This document shows, one piece after another, positions 30,431 through 39,775 of a stretch of 46,071 bases of DNA (the stretch's first letter is position 1; each line of letters begins with the position of its first letter). The notes under the pieces were generated by a model. That model saw only the letters and a list, made by a program, of their open reading frames with translations. It did not search any database and was not told where the DNA came from. Origin of the DNA: Streptomyces humidus (lineage in GTDB: Bacteria; Actinomycetota; Actinomycetes; Streptomycetales; Streptomycetaceae); contig NZ_BMTL01000051.1 in assembly GCF_014649655.1 (NCBI RefSeq), positions 1 to 46,071 of the forward strand, read 5' to 3'. Both the position numbers and the translations under genes were made by a program.

Positions 30431-32050
30431 TCACCCGAGAGGGCGCAGGATCCCCGCAGCGACGGCCTCGCGCAGCTTGAACTTGCGGACCTTGCCCGCC
30501 GGCGTGACCGGCATCTCGTCGGCGGCGTACCAGTGCTGCGGGACCTTGTACTTGGCCAGCCGACCGCGGCAGTGGGCAACGAGAGCGTCGCGCAAGCCGT
30601 CGTAAGGCTCTCCTCGGAGCCGTACGACGGCTGTGACCGCCTCGCCCCACTGCTCGTCCGGCAGGGCGATCACGGCCGCCTCCAGCACGGCCTCGTGCCC
30701 GAGCAGACACGTCTCTATCTCGACCGGTGCGATGTTCTCGCCACCGCGGATGATCAGATCCTTCAGCCGCCCGGTGATGGTGATCACACCACGCTCGTCC
30801 ATGACGCCGAGGTCACCGGTGTGCACCCAGCCCTCGGCGTCGACCGTGCGCGCGGTCGCCTCCGGGTCGTGCAGGTACCCGATCATCTGCTGGTAGCCCC
30901 GTGCGCAGATCTCCCCCGATGCGCCGAGCTGCTGCACTGCGCCGGTGATCGGATTGACGATCTTGCATTCCACCTGCGGCAGCGGCCGGCCCACCGTGTT
31001 CGCAAGGTCCTCAGGGGTGTCCGAACGCCCGGTGGCTGACAGCGTCGGCGCCAGCTCCGTCTGGCCGTACAGGTTGTGCACGGAGGCTCCGAACACCTGC
31101 CGTGTCGTCTCGATCAACGCGGCGGGCACGTTCGCGCCGCCCACCATGACCGTGCGCAGCGCGGCTGCCGTACCGCCGGTGTCGCGGGCGGCCTCGACCA
31201 GTGCGCCCAGTATCGCTGGTACGCAGAACAGAACGGTGGCCTGCTCTTTCTCCATCAGTTCCAGTACGGGTGCGGGCCGGAAGTGTTCGACGAGCAGCAT
31301 GCAGCCGCCCAGCCACAACGATCCGAGGGTGGCCACCACGCAGCCGGCCGTGTGGAACATGGGCAGCGGGTTGACCTGCACCGCGCCCGGCTCGGTCTCC
31401 GCCCTCTCCACGGTCAGCTTCGCGACATTGACGAGGGAGCGGTGGCGCAGCAGCACGCCTTTGGGCAGGCCGGTGGTACCTGAGGTGTACTGCAGCATCA
31501 CCGGTGCGTCGGCGTCCCGGACGGCGGCCGTGGCGGGCGGGTCCGCCGATTCGGCCAGCCAGCGGTCCCGTGCGGACAGGGAGACGACCTCGCGCAGTGC
31601 GGGGCACCGGGACGGGACGGAGGCGGCGACGGCCGCGAGGTCGTAGTCGCGGCTGACGTCCGCGTGCAGGAGCACGGCGGCCCCCGAGTGGTTGACGGCG
31701 TAGACCAGTTCGTCGGCGCGCAGCACCGGGTTGAGCGCGACGAGCGTCACCCCGGCCAGCGCGGCGCCGTACTGGATGACCGGCCACTCGATGACGTTCG
31801 GCGCCCACAGGGCGACGAACTCCCCGGGCTCGGCCAGCCGCAACAGGGCGGTGGCGACCCTCCGGGCCTCGGTGTACAGGTCCTGGTAGGTCAGCCGGCA
31901 CTGCTCACCAGTGCCGTGCGCGGTGCCGACCAGGGCGAGGGCGTCGCCGTGGGTACTGGCGCGTTCGGCGAGCAGCGAGCCGACGGTGTACTCCACCAGG
32001 GGCACGCTGTCGTCTCTTGACCACAGTGATGTGGTGAGCGGCTCTCTCAT
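30431..32050 (-). CDS. AMP-forming acyl-CoA ligase
   Basis: A 539-residue ANL-superfamily ligase. ATG 32050 with AAGGGG upstream is chosen; GTG 32059 is an alternative overlapping the previous stop. Seen: LTYQDLYTEARRVATALLRL, the ATP loop LQYTSGTTGLPKGVLLRHRS near residues 190-210, PLPMFHTAGCVVATLGSLWL, NLYGQTELAPTLSATGRSDT, HTGDLGVMDERGVITITGRL, the hinge KDLIIRGGENIAPVEIETCL and catalytic lysine in PVTPAGKVRKFKLRE. Complete and canonical, so it can do what the deleted ligase at 29444 cannot. Last gene of the leftward operon that starts at 35684. Likely substrate: a medium-chain or ring carboxylic acid of this pathway (inference). Confidence 0.93.
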   Translation of the reverse strand: MREPLTTSLWSRDDSVPLVEYTVGSLLAERASTHGDALALVGTAHGTGEQCRLTYQDLYTEARRVATALLRLAEPGEFVALWAPNVIEWPVIQYGAALAGVTLVALNPVLRADELVYAVNHSGAAVLLHADVSRDYDLAAVAASVPSRCPALREVVSLSARDRWLAESADPPATAAVRDADAPVMLQYTSGTTGLPKGVLLRHRSLVNVAKLTVERAETEPGAVQVNPLPMFHTAGCVVATLGSLWLGGCMLLVEHFRPAPVLELMEKEQATVLFCVPAILGALVEAARDTGGTAAALRTVMVGGANVPAALIETTRQVFGASVHNLYGQTELAPTLSATGRSDTPEDLANTVGRPLPQVECKIVNPITGAVQQLGASGEICARGYQQMIGYLHDPEATARTVDAEGWVHTGDLGVMDERGVITITGRLKDLIIRGGENIAPVEIETCLLGHEAVLEAAVIALPDEQWGEAVTAVVRLRGEPYDGLRDALVAHCRGRLAKYKVPQHWYAADEMPVTPAGKVRKFKLREAVAAGILRPLG

Positions 32051-32052
32051 GT

Positions 32053-32859
32053 TCAGCACCCCTTGAATACGGGCCGGCGTCGCTCGTGGAAGGCGGCGAC
32101 ACCTTCGGCGAAGTCCGCCGAGTCGAACAGACGGGTCTGGTGCTCGACCTCGCGATCGAGCGCCGCGCGCGGATCGCCCGCCTGGCAGGCGCCGAGCATC
32201 ATCTTGATCGCGGACAGTGCGAGCGGCGGGCCCTCAGCGATCCGTTCGGCATCGGCCAGTGCCCAGTCCAAGGCGTTCCCCGGCTCGACCAGTTCGTCGG
32301 CGAGCCCGAGAGCGAGGGCTTGCGGGCCCTGGATCCGGCGGGGCAGCAACAGCAGCTGACGGGCCGCCGCGAGTCCGGTTCTGGCCGGCAGCGATACCGA
32401 TATCCCCATGTCGCCGGCGAGTCCGACGCCGGTGAACGCCGTGTTGAAGGACGCGTCGGACGCGGCGACGACCCGGTCGCAGGCCAGCGCGAGCGCCGCC
32501 CCGGCGCCGTACGCGAAGCCCTCGACCGCCGCCACCACCGGTGTGGGCCCATCCCAGACGGCCCGGATCACCCGCTGGGCGGCCTGAGCCCTGGGGCGGG
32601 TCTCGTCCGGGCCCTGTCGGCGCATGGTGGAGACGTCACCGCCGGAGCAGAAGGTGCCACCGGCGCCGGTCAGCACGATCGCGCGTACGGAGGTGTCGGC
32701 CATCGCGGCTTCCAGCTTCTCCGCGAGCACCACCCGCAGGGCCAGATCGATGGCGTTGCGCTTGTCCGGCCGGTTCAGGGTCAGCACGCGGACCGGGCCG
32801 TGGTCCTGGAGCAGCACGATGTCGTCATCGCTGCCATCGCTGCCATCGCTGTGCGTCAT
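32053..32859 (-). CDS. crotonase-family protein (isomerase-like active site)
   Basis: A 268-residue crotonase. It begins with an SDG-rich stretch (SDGSDGSDDD), then VRVLTLNRPDKRNAIDLALR, oxyanion strand GAGGTFCSGGDVSTM, and AYGAGAALALACDRVVAASD. The hydratase Glu144 position is alanine (GAGAALAL) and the Glu164 position is not acidic (FNTAFTG), while VGLAGDMGISVSLPARTG places an aspartate as in PaaG and delta3,delta2-enoyl-CoA isomerases. Hydration is thus unlikely; isomerisation or another enolate-stabilised reaction fits better. It is the first of three neighbouring crotonases with different active sites. Confidence 0.88.
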   Translation of the reverse strand: MTHSDGSDGSDDDIVLLQDHGPVRVLTLNRPDKRNAIDLALRVVLAEKLEAAMADTSVRAIVLTGAGGTFCSGGDVSTMRRQGPDETRPRAQAAQRVIRAVWDGPTPVVAAVEGFAYGAGAALALACDRVVAASDASFNTAFTGVGLAGDMGISVSLPARTGLAAARQLLLLPRRIQGPQALALGLADELVEPGNALDWALADAERIAEGPPLALSAIKMMLGACQAGDPRAALDREVEHQTRLFDSADFAEGVAAFHERRRPVFKGC

Positions 32860-32868
32860 GGCGTCCCC

Positions 32869-33678
32869 TCACCGTCCCGTGAAGACCGGCGGCCTGCGTT
32901 CGAGCACCGCCGCGAGCCCTTCCCTGGAATCGGCGGTGCCGGACAGTTCGGCGACCGTACGGGCCTCCTCGGACAGCCGTTCCGCCACTCCGGCGCCGAC
33001 GCCGCTCCACAGCAGCCGCTTGGTCGCCGCCAACGCGAGAGGGGCGCCCGCGGCGAGGTCGCGGGCGAACGCGAGGGCCTCGTCGAGCAGCCGATCGTCC
33101 GGTACGACCCTGGTGAGCAGCCCCGCGTCCAGCGCCTCGGCGGCGGTCAGGGTGGGGTTGGCCAGCAGGATCTCCATCGCCTTGCGCAGGCCCACGAGCT
33201 GGGTCAGCGTCACCGACACCCCTGCGTCGGGCGCCATACCGACCCGGACCGCGCCCGACATGAACTTCGCCGACTCGGCGGCGAAGACGAAGTCGGCCGA
33301 GCAGACCAGCCCGAACCCGCCCCCGCCGGCCGCGAAGCCGTGCACCGCGGCGATGACCGGGGCCCGCAGCTGCAGGAGCGCGGAGGTGCAGATCTGGAGC
33401 CAGGAGGTCGCCTCCCGAAGATAGTCCGGAAGGCCTTCGCCCTTGGCGGCGAAGGTGTGGACGTCGCCGCCCGCGCAGAAGTGCCGGCCCTCTCCGGTGA
33501 TCAGCACCACGCGCACGCCGGGTTCGGCGTGGCAGCGCATGACGGCCGCGTGGAGCGCCTGGAGCAACGGTACGTCCAGGCCGTTGGACGCCTCGGGACG
33601 ATTGAGCCGCAGTCGTGCGACGCCGTCGGCGTCCAGGTCCAGCAGGACCGGCCCCGAGTCGATCAGTTTGTCCGTCAT
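32869..33678 (-). CDS. crotonase-family protein (PaaG-like isomerase)
   Basis: A 269-residue crotonase starting at ATG 33678, one base past the previous stop; a longer open frame to 33810 overlaps the neighbour and lacks homology. Seen: VARLRLNRPEASNGLDVPLL, EGRHFCAGGDVHTFAAKGEG, AAGGGGFGLVCSADFVFAAE and VRVGMAPDAGVSVTLTQLVG. Both hydratase glutamates are missing (GGGFGL, FMSGAV). The MAPDAG aspartate matches the catalytic aspartate of PaaG-type double-bond isomerases. C-terminal SREGLAAVLERRPPVFTGR is typical for the family. Confidence 0.88.
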   Translation of the reverse strand: MTDKLIDSGPVLLDLDADGVARLRLNRPEASNGLDVPLLQALHAAVMRCHAEPGVRVVLITGEGRHFCAGGDVHTFAAKGEGLPDYLREATSWLQICTSALLQLRAPVIAAVHGFAAGGGGFGLVCSADFVFAAESAKFMSGAVRVGMAPDAGVSVTLTQLVGLRKAMEILLANPTLTAAEALDAGLLTRVVPDDRLLDEALAFARDLAAGAPLALAATKRLLWSGVGAGVAERLSEEARTVAELSGTADSREGLAAVLERRPPVFTGR

Positions 33679-33679
33679 C

Positions 33680-34462
33680 TCAAGTGCCTTTCGTGCCTTT
33701 GGCCGTGAAGGTGCTGATCCCAGCGCCCGCCGCCGCCCCGCCGATGTGGTCAAGTACCGCGGCCTGCTCCAGGACGAGACCGTCCTCCAGCGGCAGCCGC
33801 AGCCCCTCATGCACCAGGTGCTTGGCGGTGGCGAGCGCCTGCTGGTCCTTGCCGCCGAGCCGCTCGGCGAACTGTGCGACCGCCTCCTCGAACCCCTCGT
33901 CCGGCAGGCACCGGTAGGCCAGCCCCCAGTCGACGGCCTCGGCGGCGGTCAGCCGGTCTCCGGTGAGGATGTGCGCCAGGGCCCGCTGGCGCCCCACGAG
34001 GCGGGGCAGCCGCTGGGTGCCGCCGCCACCGGGAATCTGGCCGAAGTTCGTGTGTGTGTCGGAGATCGTGGCCCGTTCGTGCACCAGCGCGATGTCGCAG
34101 GACTGCATCAGTTCGAATCCGCCGGCCATCGCGTAGCCCTCGACCACCGCCACCACGGGGACGGGCAGGGTCGCGATCACCGCGCAGGCCCGGCCGAAGT
34201 TGTCGAAGAGCGGCGCCATCGTCTCCGGCCCCCCGGCCCGCAGCCGCTCCAGTTCCCTGAAGTCGCCGCCGACCGAGAAGTTGCCGCCCGCGCCGCGGAT
34301 CAGGATGACCCGCGCCGAGGCGGCGAGTTCCGTCAGCGCGTCCCGCAGTTGGCGGCCGAGTTCGACCGTGATCGCGTTCATCGCTTCGGGACGGTCGAGC
34401 AGGATGTGGCCCACCGCACCGTCCGTGCGGGTTCGTACGACGTGTGCGACCTGGGTACTCAC
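33680..34462 (-). CDS. enoyl-CoA hydratase/isomerase family protein
   Basis: A 260-residue crotonase whose ATG overlaps the SDR stop as ATGA. Seen: VGHILLDRPEAMNAITVELG, RGAGGNFSVGGDFRELERLR, GYAMAGGFELMQSCDIALVH and FGQIPGGGGTQRLPRLVGRQ. The first catalytic glutamate (equivalent to rat Glu144) is kept in GGFEL, but the second (Glu164 in GQPE) reads SDTHTNFG, with histidine in its place. That arrangement differs from the other crotonases here. The protein might act as a hydrolase, lyase or one-acid hydratase; the sequence does not decide. Confidence 0.88.
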   Translation of the reverse strand: MSTQVAHVVRTRTDGAVGHILLDRPEAMNAITVELGRQLRDALTELAASARVILIRGAGGNFSVGGDFRELERLRAGGPETMAPLFDNFGRACAVIATLPVPVVAVVEGYAMAGGFELMQSCDIALVHERATISDTHTNFGQIPGGGGTQRLPRLVGRQRALAHILTGDRLTAAEAVDWGLAYRCLPDEGFEEAVAQFAERLGGKDQQALATAKHLVHEGLRLPLEDGLVLEQAAVLDHIGGAAAGAGISTFTAKGTKGT

Positions 34463-35232
34463 ATCAATCGCCCGCCGCCCACTTCCAGGACCGCGCCGGT
34501 CATGTAGCTCGACAGATCGGACGCGAGGAACAGGACGGCCCCGGCGACCTCTCTGGGCTGCCCCGCCCGCTTCATGGGGATGTCGGCCTCGCGTGCCGCG
34601 AAAACCTCCGGCGGCATCGCCTCGGTCATGGCGGTACGGATCAGGCCCGGCTGCACCGCGTTGACCCGGACTCCGCGATGGGCGAGTTCCTTGGCCGCCG
34701 CCTTCGTCAGACCCACGATGCCCGCCTTGGCGGCGCTGTAGTTGGTCTGTCCGGGGTTGCCGGACTTCCCGGACAGCGAGGAGATGTTCACGATCGATCC
34801 TCGTCCGGCCTCGCGCATCACCGCTGACGCCGCCCGCAACCCGAGCCAGGTCCCCTTGAGGTGGACCCCGATCACGGCGTCGAAGTCCGCGGCGCTCATT
34901 CTGCGCAGCGAGGCATCGCGGGTGATGCCGGCGTTGTTGACCAGGATGTCCAGGGTTCCGAAACGCTCGGCGGTGTGCCGCACCGCGTTCTCGACCGACA
35001 TCTCGTCGGTGACGTCGCAGCCCAGCCCCAGTACGGAGCCAGCGTCGCCGCCTGCGATCTCCGCCGCGGCCTTCGCCGCCCGCTCGGCGTCCACATCGGC
35101 CAGGGTCACGCGCGCGCCGTGCTCGTGCAGAAGCCGGGCGATCTCCAGTCCGATCCCCTGGCCGGCACCGGTCACGATCGCGGACCGGCCCGCCACCAAC
35201 CCGCCCACCGGCGCGCCCGTCAGCCCGCCCAT
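34459..35232 (-). CDS. SDR, FabG-like 3-hydroxyacyl dehydrogenase
   Basis: A 257-residue classical SDR. ATG at 35232 overlaps the MaoC stop by one base. Seen: GRSAIVTGAGQGIGLEIARL (NAD(P) motif at about 15-34), LADVDAERAAKAAAEIAGGD with the acidic D at the end of the second strand (suggesting NAD(H)), LVNNAGITRDASLRRMSAAD, the serine in NISSLSGKSGNPGQ, catalytic NYSAAKAGIVGLT and VNAVQPGLIRTAM. It follows a hotdog hydratase, forming a hydration/oxidation pair: (R)-specific MaoC then 3-hydroxy oxidation (inference). Confidence 0.9.
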   Translation of the reverse strand: MGGLTGAPVGGLVAGRSAIVTGAGQGIGLEIARLLHEHGARVTLADVDAERAAKAAAEIAGGDAGSVLGLGCDVTDEMSVENAVRHTAERFGTLDILVNNAGITRDASLRRMSAADFDAVIGVHLKGTWLGLRAASAVMREAGRGSIVNISSLSGKSGNPGQTNYSAAKAGIVGLTKAAAKELAHRGVRVNAVQPGLIRTAMTEAMPPEVFAAREADIPMKRAGQPREVAGAVLFLASDLSSYMTGAVLEVGGGRLM

Positions 35233-35684
35233 CAGCCGACGTACCGCACGACGGAGTCGACCACGCAGGCGGGCTTCGTGCCGCCCTCGATCTCGATCAC
35301 GGTGGACAGCTTCAGCTGGACCGCGCCGTCGAGAGGCGTCGCCTCGGCGATCCGGGAGGTGGCTCGCAGCTTGGAACCGACCGGCACGGGGGCCGGGAAG
35401 CGGACCTTGTCCAGCCCGTAGTTGACCGCCATGCGGACGCCATCGACACGGTAGATCTGCTGCAGGAACGCCGGCAGCAGGGACAGGGTGAGCAGACCGT
35501 GGGCGATGGTGCCGCCGAAGGGTCCCTGGGCGGCGCGCTCGGCGTCCACGTGGATCCACTGGTGGTCACCGGTGGCGTCGGCGAACCGGTCGACCCGCTC
35601 CTGGTCCACCGCGACCCAGTCACTGCTGCCGAGGGTCTCCCCCGCCGCGGTTGCGAGTTCGGAGAGGCCGTCGAAGATCTTCAT
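35232..35684 (-). CDS. MaoC-like (R)-specific enoyl-CoA hydratase
   Basis: A 150-residue hotdog-fold protein of normal length for the NodN/MaoC single-domain group. Seen: SDWVAVDQERVDRFADATGD followed by HQWIHVD, which contains the D-x(4)-H catalytic pair (Asp of DATGDHQWIH and the final His), GGTIAHGLLTLSLLPAFLQQ, then VNYGLDKVRFPAPVPVGSKL. It would add water to a trans-2-enoyl-CoA to give the (3R)-hydroxyacyl-CoA. First gene of the leftward operon, directly behind the promoter/operator at 35713-35747. ATG 35684. Confidence 0.92.
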   Translation of the reverse strand: MKIFDGLSELATAAGETLGSSDWVAVDQERVDRFADATGDHQWIHVDAERAAQGPFGGTIAHGLLTLSLLPAFLQQIYRVDGVRMAVNYGLDKVRFPAPVPVGSKLRATSRIAEATPLDGAVQLKLSTVIEIEGGTKPACVVDSVVRYVG

Positions 35685-35712
35685 ATTTCACTCCGGGGCT
35701 GGTCAGAATTTT

Positions 35713-35747
35713 GAATCTAATCTAGATTCATAAATGTCGAGGGTCAA
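35713..35747. promoter_or_regulatory. divergent promoter with 17-bp operator, site 9 (35713-35729)
   Basis: GAATCTA-ATC-TAGATTC is a perfect 7-3-7 palindrome between the divergent MaoC (35684) and SDR (35788) genes. On the minus strand TTGACC (35747-35742), a 17-base spacer and TAGATT (35724-35719) form a near-ideal promoter whose -10 lies inside the palindrome. A bound repressor would silence the leftward operon and, by proximity, the rightward operon that contains tetR copy 2. Confidence 0.8.
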
Positions 35748-35787
35748 CGGTTGTGAAGCGGCCGAGGTGCGAGGGAGCGGAAAGAGC

Positions 35788-36588
35788 ATGGATCTGGGAC
35801 TCGGCGGCGCGCGGGTGCTGGTCACCGGCGGCGCCTCCAACATCGGCCGCGGAATCGTGCACGGCTTCGCAGCCGAAGGCGCGCGCGTGCTGATCTGCGA
35901 CATCGACGGCGACCAGGCCGCGAAGGTGCGGGTCGAAGCGCTGGTGCGCGGGGCGGCCGACGCCGAGGTCGCCGTGGCGGACCTGGCAGTCGAAGGATCG
36001 GGCAGGGCCATGGTCGACCGGGTCGTCGAGGCCTGGGGCGGGATCGACGCCCTGGTGAACAACGCGGGCCTGAGCCTGCCGGGATTCATCACCGAGGACA
36101 CCGACCGCGACGGCTGGCGGCGCATGGTCGACGTCAACCTGTTCGGCGCCGTCGAGTGCACCCAGGGCGCCCTCGCCGCGATGCGGGGGACGGGAAGCGG
36201 ATCGATCGTGTTCATCTCCAGCGACGCGGCCTTCGGCGAAATACGGCAAGGGGTGTACGGGGCGACCAAGGCCGCGCTGATCGCGCTGGCCCGCACCGTC
36301 GCCCGGGAGCACGGCCGACACGGCATCCGGTCGAACGTCGTCTGCCCCGGACTGGTGCTCCCCGAGAGCCACGACGCGATCGGCACCGGCAGCTTGTGGT
36401 CGGTCGGCGGCCAGGACGCCGTCTTCGACGACCGGCAGATCGAGGCGGTGCGCAAACAGATCCCGCTCCGCCGGCTCACCACGGCCGAGGACGTCGCCGA
36501 CGCCGTGGTCTGGGTCTCCTCGGAGCGCGCAGCCCGGCAGGTGACCGGCCAGGTCTTCTCCGTCAGCGGCGGCTACTCGATGCCGTAG
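35788..36588 (+). CDS. short-chain dehydrogenase/reductase
   Basis: A 266-residue classical SDR; ATG 35788 has a purine-rich GAGGGAGCGG upstream. Seen: GARVLVTGGASNIGRGIVHG (TGGxxxIG, residues 7-26), VLICDIDGDQAAKVRVEALV with an acid that favours NAD(H), LVNNAGLSLPGFITEDTDRD, SIVFISSDAAFGEIRQGVYG leading to the catalytic YGATKAA, and SNVVCPGLVLPESHD. A C-terminal FSVSGGYSMP is typical. It starts the rightward operon (SDR, tetR, thiolase, acyl-CoA dehydrogenase) behind the shared operator. It probably oxidises a hydroxyacyl-CoA or a ring alcohol; which one is not evident. Confidence 0.9.
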   Translation: MDLGLGGARVLVTGGASNIGRGIVHGFAAEGARVLICDIDGDQAAKVRVEALVRGAADAEVAVADLAVEGSGRAMVDRVVEAWGGIDALVNNAGLSLPGFITEDTDRDGWRRMVDVNLFGAVECTQGALAAMRGTGSGSIVFISSDAAFGEIRQGVYGATKAALIALARTVAREHGRHGIRSNVVCPGLVLPESHDAIGTGSLWSVGGQDAVFDDRQIEAVRKQIPLRRLTTAEDVADAVVWVSSERAARQVTGQVFSVSGGYSMP

Positions 36589-36600
36589 GAGGCACTCTCT

Positions 36601-37230
36601 GTGGACACCACCGGCAGGAACAGCATGACGAAACCGGTACCGGAGGCGAAGTCGGCGACCACCCGGGACCGGATCCTCGGCGCCGCGGCCCAGGTACTGA
36701 GCCTCAAGGGCTACGCAGCGACCAGGCTTTCGGACATCGCCGACCTCGCCGGACTGCGTCCGCCCGCCGTCTACTACTACTTCCCCTCCCGCGAACTACT
36801 GATCACCGAGGTCATGGTGGTCGGCCAGCTGCGGCTGCGGGAACACGTCGAGACCGAGCTGGCCGCACTGCCCGACAGCACACCACCGATGGACCGGATC
36901 TGCGCCGCCGTGCAGGCACATCTCCAGGTCGCGCTGGACCTGTCGGACTTCGCCACCGCCGTCACCCGCAACAGCGGCCAGCTGCCCGACGAGGTACGCG
37001 CCCGGCTGCGCGAGGAGAGCGGCGCCTATCTCGCGCTGTGGCGGGACCTGCTGGCGACCGCGAAGGCCGCGGGAGCCATCAGGGACGGCCTGGACCTGCG
37101 TGCGGCTCGCATGCTGGTCATGGGCGCCCTCAACTGGACACCGGAGTGGTGGAACCCCCGACAGGGTTCGCTGACCGCCGTCATCCGCACTGCGCAGGGC
37201 CTGGTGCGACACGGACTCGGCACGCCCTGA
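36601..37230 (+). CDS. TetR-family transcriptional repressor (copy 2)
   Basis: A 209-residue regulator. GTG 36601 is chosen because AGGAGG lies nine bases upstream; ATG 36625 is possible. The DNA-binding domain spans about residues 19-68 (TTRDRILGAAAQVLSLKGY, TRLSDIADLAGLRPPAVYYY, FPSRELLITEV). The ligand domain ends in ARMLVMGALNWTPEWWNPRQ. It is a clear paralogue of the TetR at 3074, sharing the DFATA..RN.GQ and NWTxEWWNPRQGSL segments; the recognition helices differ at a few positions (IQAPAIYYYF versus LRPPAVYYYF). It lies in the operon behind operator 35713-35729, so autoregulation is likely. Confidence 0.9.
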   Translation: MDTTGRNSMTKPVPEAKSATTRDRILGAAAQVLSLKGYAATRLSDIADLAGLRPPAVYYYFPSRELLITEVMVVGQLRLREHVETELAALPDSTPPMDRICAAVQAHLQVALDLSDFATAVTRNSGQLPDEVRARLREESGAYLALWRDLLATAKAAGAIRDGLDLRAARMLVMGALNWTPEWWNPRQGSLTAVIRTAQGLVRHGLGTP

Positions 37231-37298
37231 CCTCTGGGCCCGCCGTCACCCACATCCCCTTCCCCCTCACCCCACATCCCCTTCCACTGGAGGACCTC

Positions 37299-38453
<1,155 letters not shown>

Positions 38454-38457
38454 TCCA

Positions 38458-39618
38458 ATGCGACGAGATCTGTACACCGAAGACCACGAGCAGTACCGCG
38501 AGACCGTGCGCGAGTTCCTCGCCCGCGAGGTCGTCCCCCACCACGACCGGTGGGAGTCCGACCGGTGGATCGACCGCAAGGTCTTCGCCGCGGCCGCGCA
38601 GCAGGGAATCTACGGCCTGCAGATCGGCGAGGAATACGGCGGCGCCGCCGAGAAGGACTACCGCTACCGCATGGTCGTCTGCGAGGAGATCGCTCGCGTC
38701 CACGCGCTGTCCTTCGGCCTCACAGTCGCCCTGCAGGACGACCTGGTACTGCACTACCTGCTGGATCTCACCAACGACGTGCAGAAGCGGCGCTGGCTGC
38801 CCGGCTTCGCCTGCGGTGAAACCATCGGCGCGCTCGCGATGACCGAACCGGGGACCGGCAGCGACCTGCGGGGCATCCGCACCTCAGCCCGCCCCGATGG
38901 CGACGACTGGATCCTGAATGGCCAGAAGACCTTCATCTCCAGCGGGATGATGGCAGACCTGGTGATCGTCGCCGCGCGCACGGACCCCGACGCCGGGTCG
39001 CGCGGTTTCAGCCTCCTCGTGGTCGAGCGGGACATGCCGGGCTTCACCCGTGGCCGCAAGCTGGACAAGATCGGACTCCCCGCTCAGGACACCGCCGAAC
39101 TCTACTTCGAGGACGTACGCGTGCCGGCCGACAACGTGGTCGGCCTCCCGGGCACGGGCCTGCAGCAGCTCATGAGCCATCTGCCCAGGGAACGGCTCGG
39201 AGTGACCGCCATGGCGATCGCCACCAGCCGGGCGATCTTCGACCTCACCCGCGACTACTGCTTCGACCGCCGGGCATTCGGCAAACCCGTCGGTGACTTT
39301 CAGCACATCCGCTTCGAGCTCGCCGAGATGGCCACCGAGATCGATGTGGCAGAGGCCTACGTCGACCGCTCGGTGCGCGCCTACAACGCGGGCGAGCTGA
39401 CCCCGGTGGACGCGGCCAAGGGCAAGTGGTTCGTGAGCGAGCTGCAGAAGCGGGTCGTCGACCGGTGCCTGCAATTGCACGGCGGCTACGGCTACATGAA
39501 GGAATACCCGGTCGGCCGGGCATACGTCGACACAAGGATCCAGACGATCTACGGCGGCACCACCGAGATCATGAAGGAGCTCATCGGACGTGACCTGGCG
39601 TCGAAGGGCCGTGGCTGA
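38458..39618 (+). CDS. acyl-CoA dehydrogenase (isovaleryl-CoA-dehydrogenase-like base position)
   Basis: A 386-residue FAD enzyme whose ATG lies four bases after the thiolase stop. Seen: YGLQIGEEYGGAAEKDYRYR, GALAMTEPGTGSDLRGIRTS, WILNGQKTFISSGMMADLVI, FGKPVGDFQHIRFELAEMAT, LHGGYGYMKEYPVGRAYVDT and IYGGTTEIMKELIGRDL. The C-terminal motif has glycine where most family members have the catalytic glutamate (YEGTxE), but SHLPRERLGV on helix G supplies a glutamate before the arginine, as in isovaleryl- and long-chain acyl-CoA dehydrogenases. That is consistent with branched substrates. Last gene of the rightward operon and last intact pathway gene before the IS110 element. Confidence 0.92.
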   Translation: MRRDLYTEDHEQYRETVREFLAREVVPHHDRWESDRWIDRKVFAAAAQQGIYGLQIGEEYGGAAEKDYRYRMVVCEEIARVHALSFGLTVALQDDLVLHYLLDLTNDVQKRRWLPGFACGETIGALAMTEPGTGSDLRGIRTSARPDGDDWILNGQKTFISSGMMADLVIVAARTDPDAGSRGFSLLVVERDMPGFTRGRKLDKIGLPAQDTAELYFEDVRVPADNVVGLPGTGLQQLMSHLPRERLGVTAMAIATSRAIFDLTRDYCFDRRAFGKPVGDFQHIRFELAEMATEIDVAEAYVDRSVRAYNAGELTPVDAAKGKWFVSELQKRVVDRCLQLHGGYGYMKEYPVGRAYVDTRIQTIYGGTTEIMKELIGRDLASKGRG

Positions 39619-39775
39619 GGTCTGCGTTCGGGCATGCGGCGAGATGTCCTGGGACGGGATCGTGGTCACTGCGACCACGGCCTCGGGACGAGACCACCAG
39701 AGGCGACGCTGCGGCAGCGAATCGTCAAGGCCGCCCCAGGTGAAGGGATCACCTCGAGCGATGTTGCGGTCCCAT

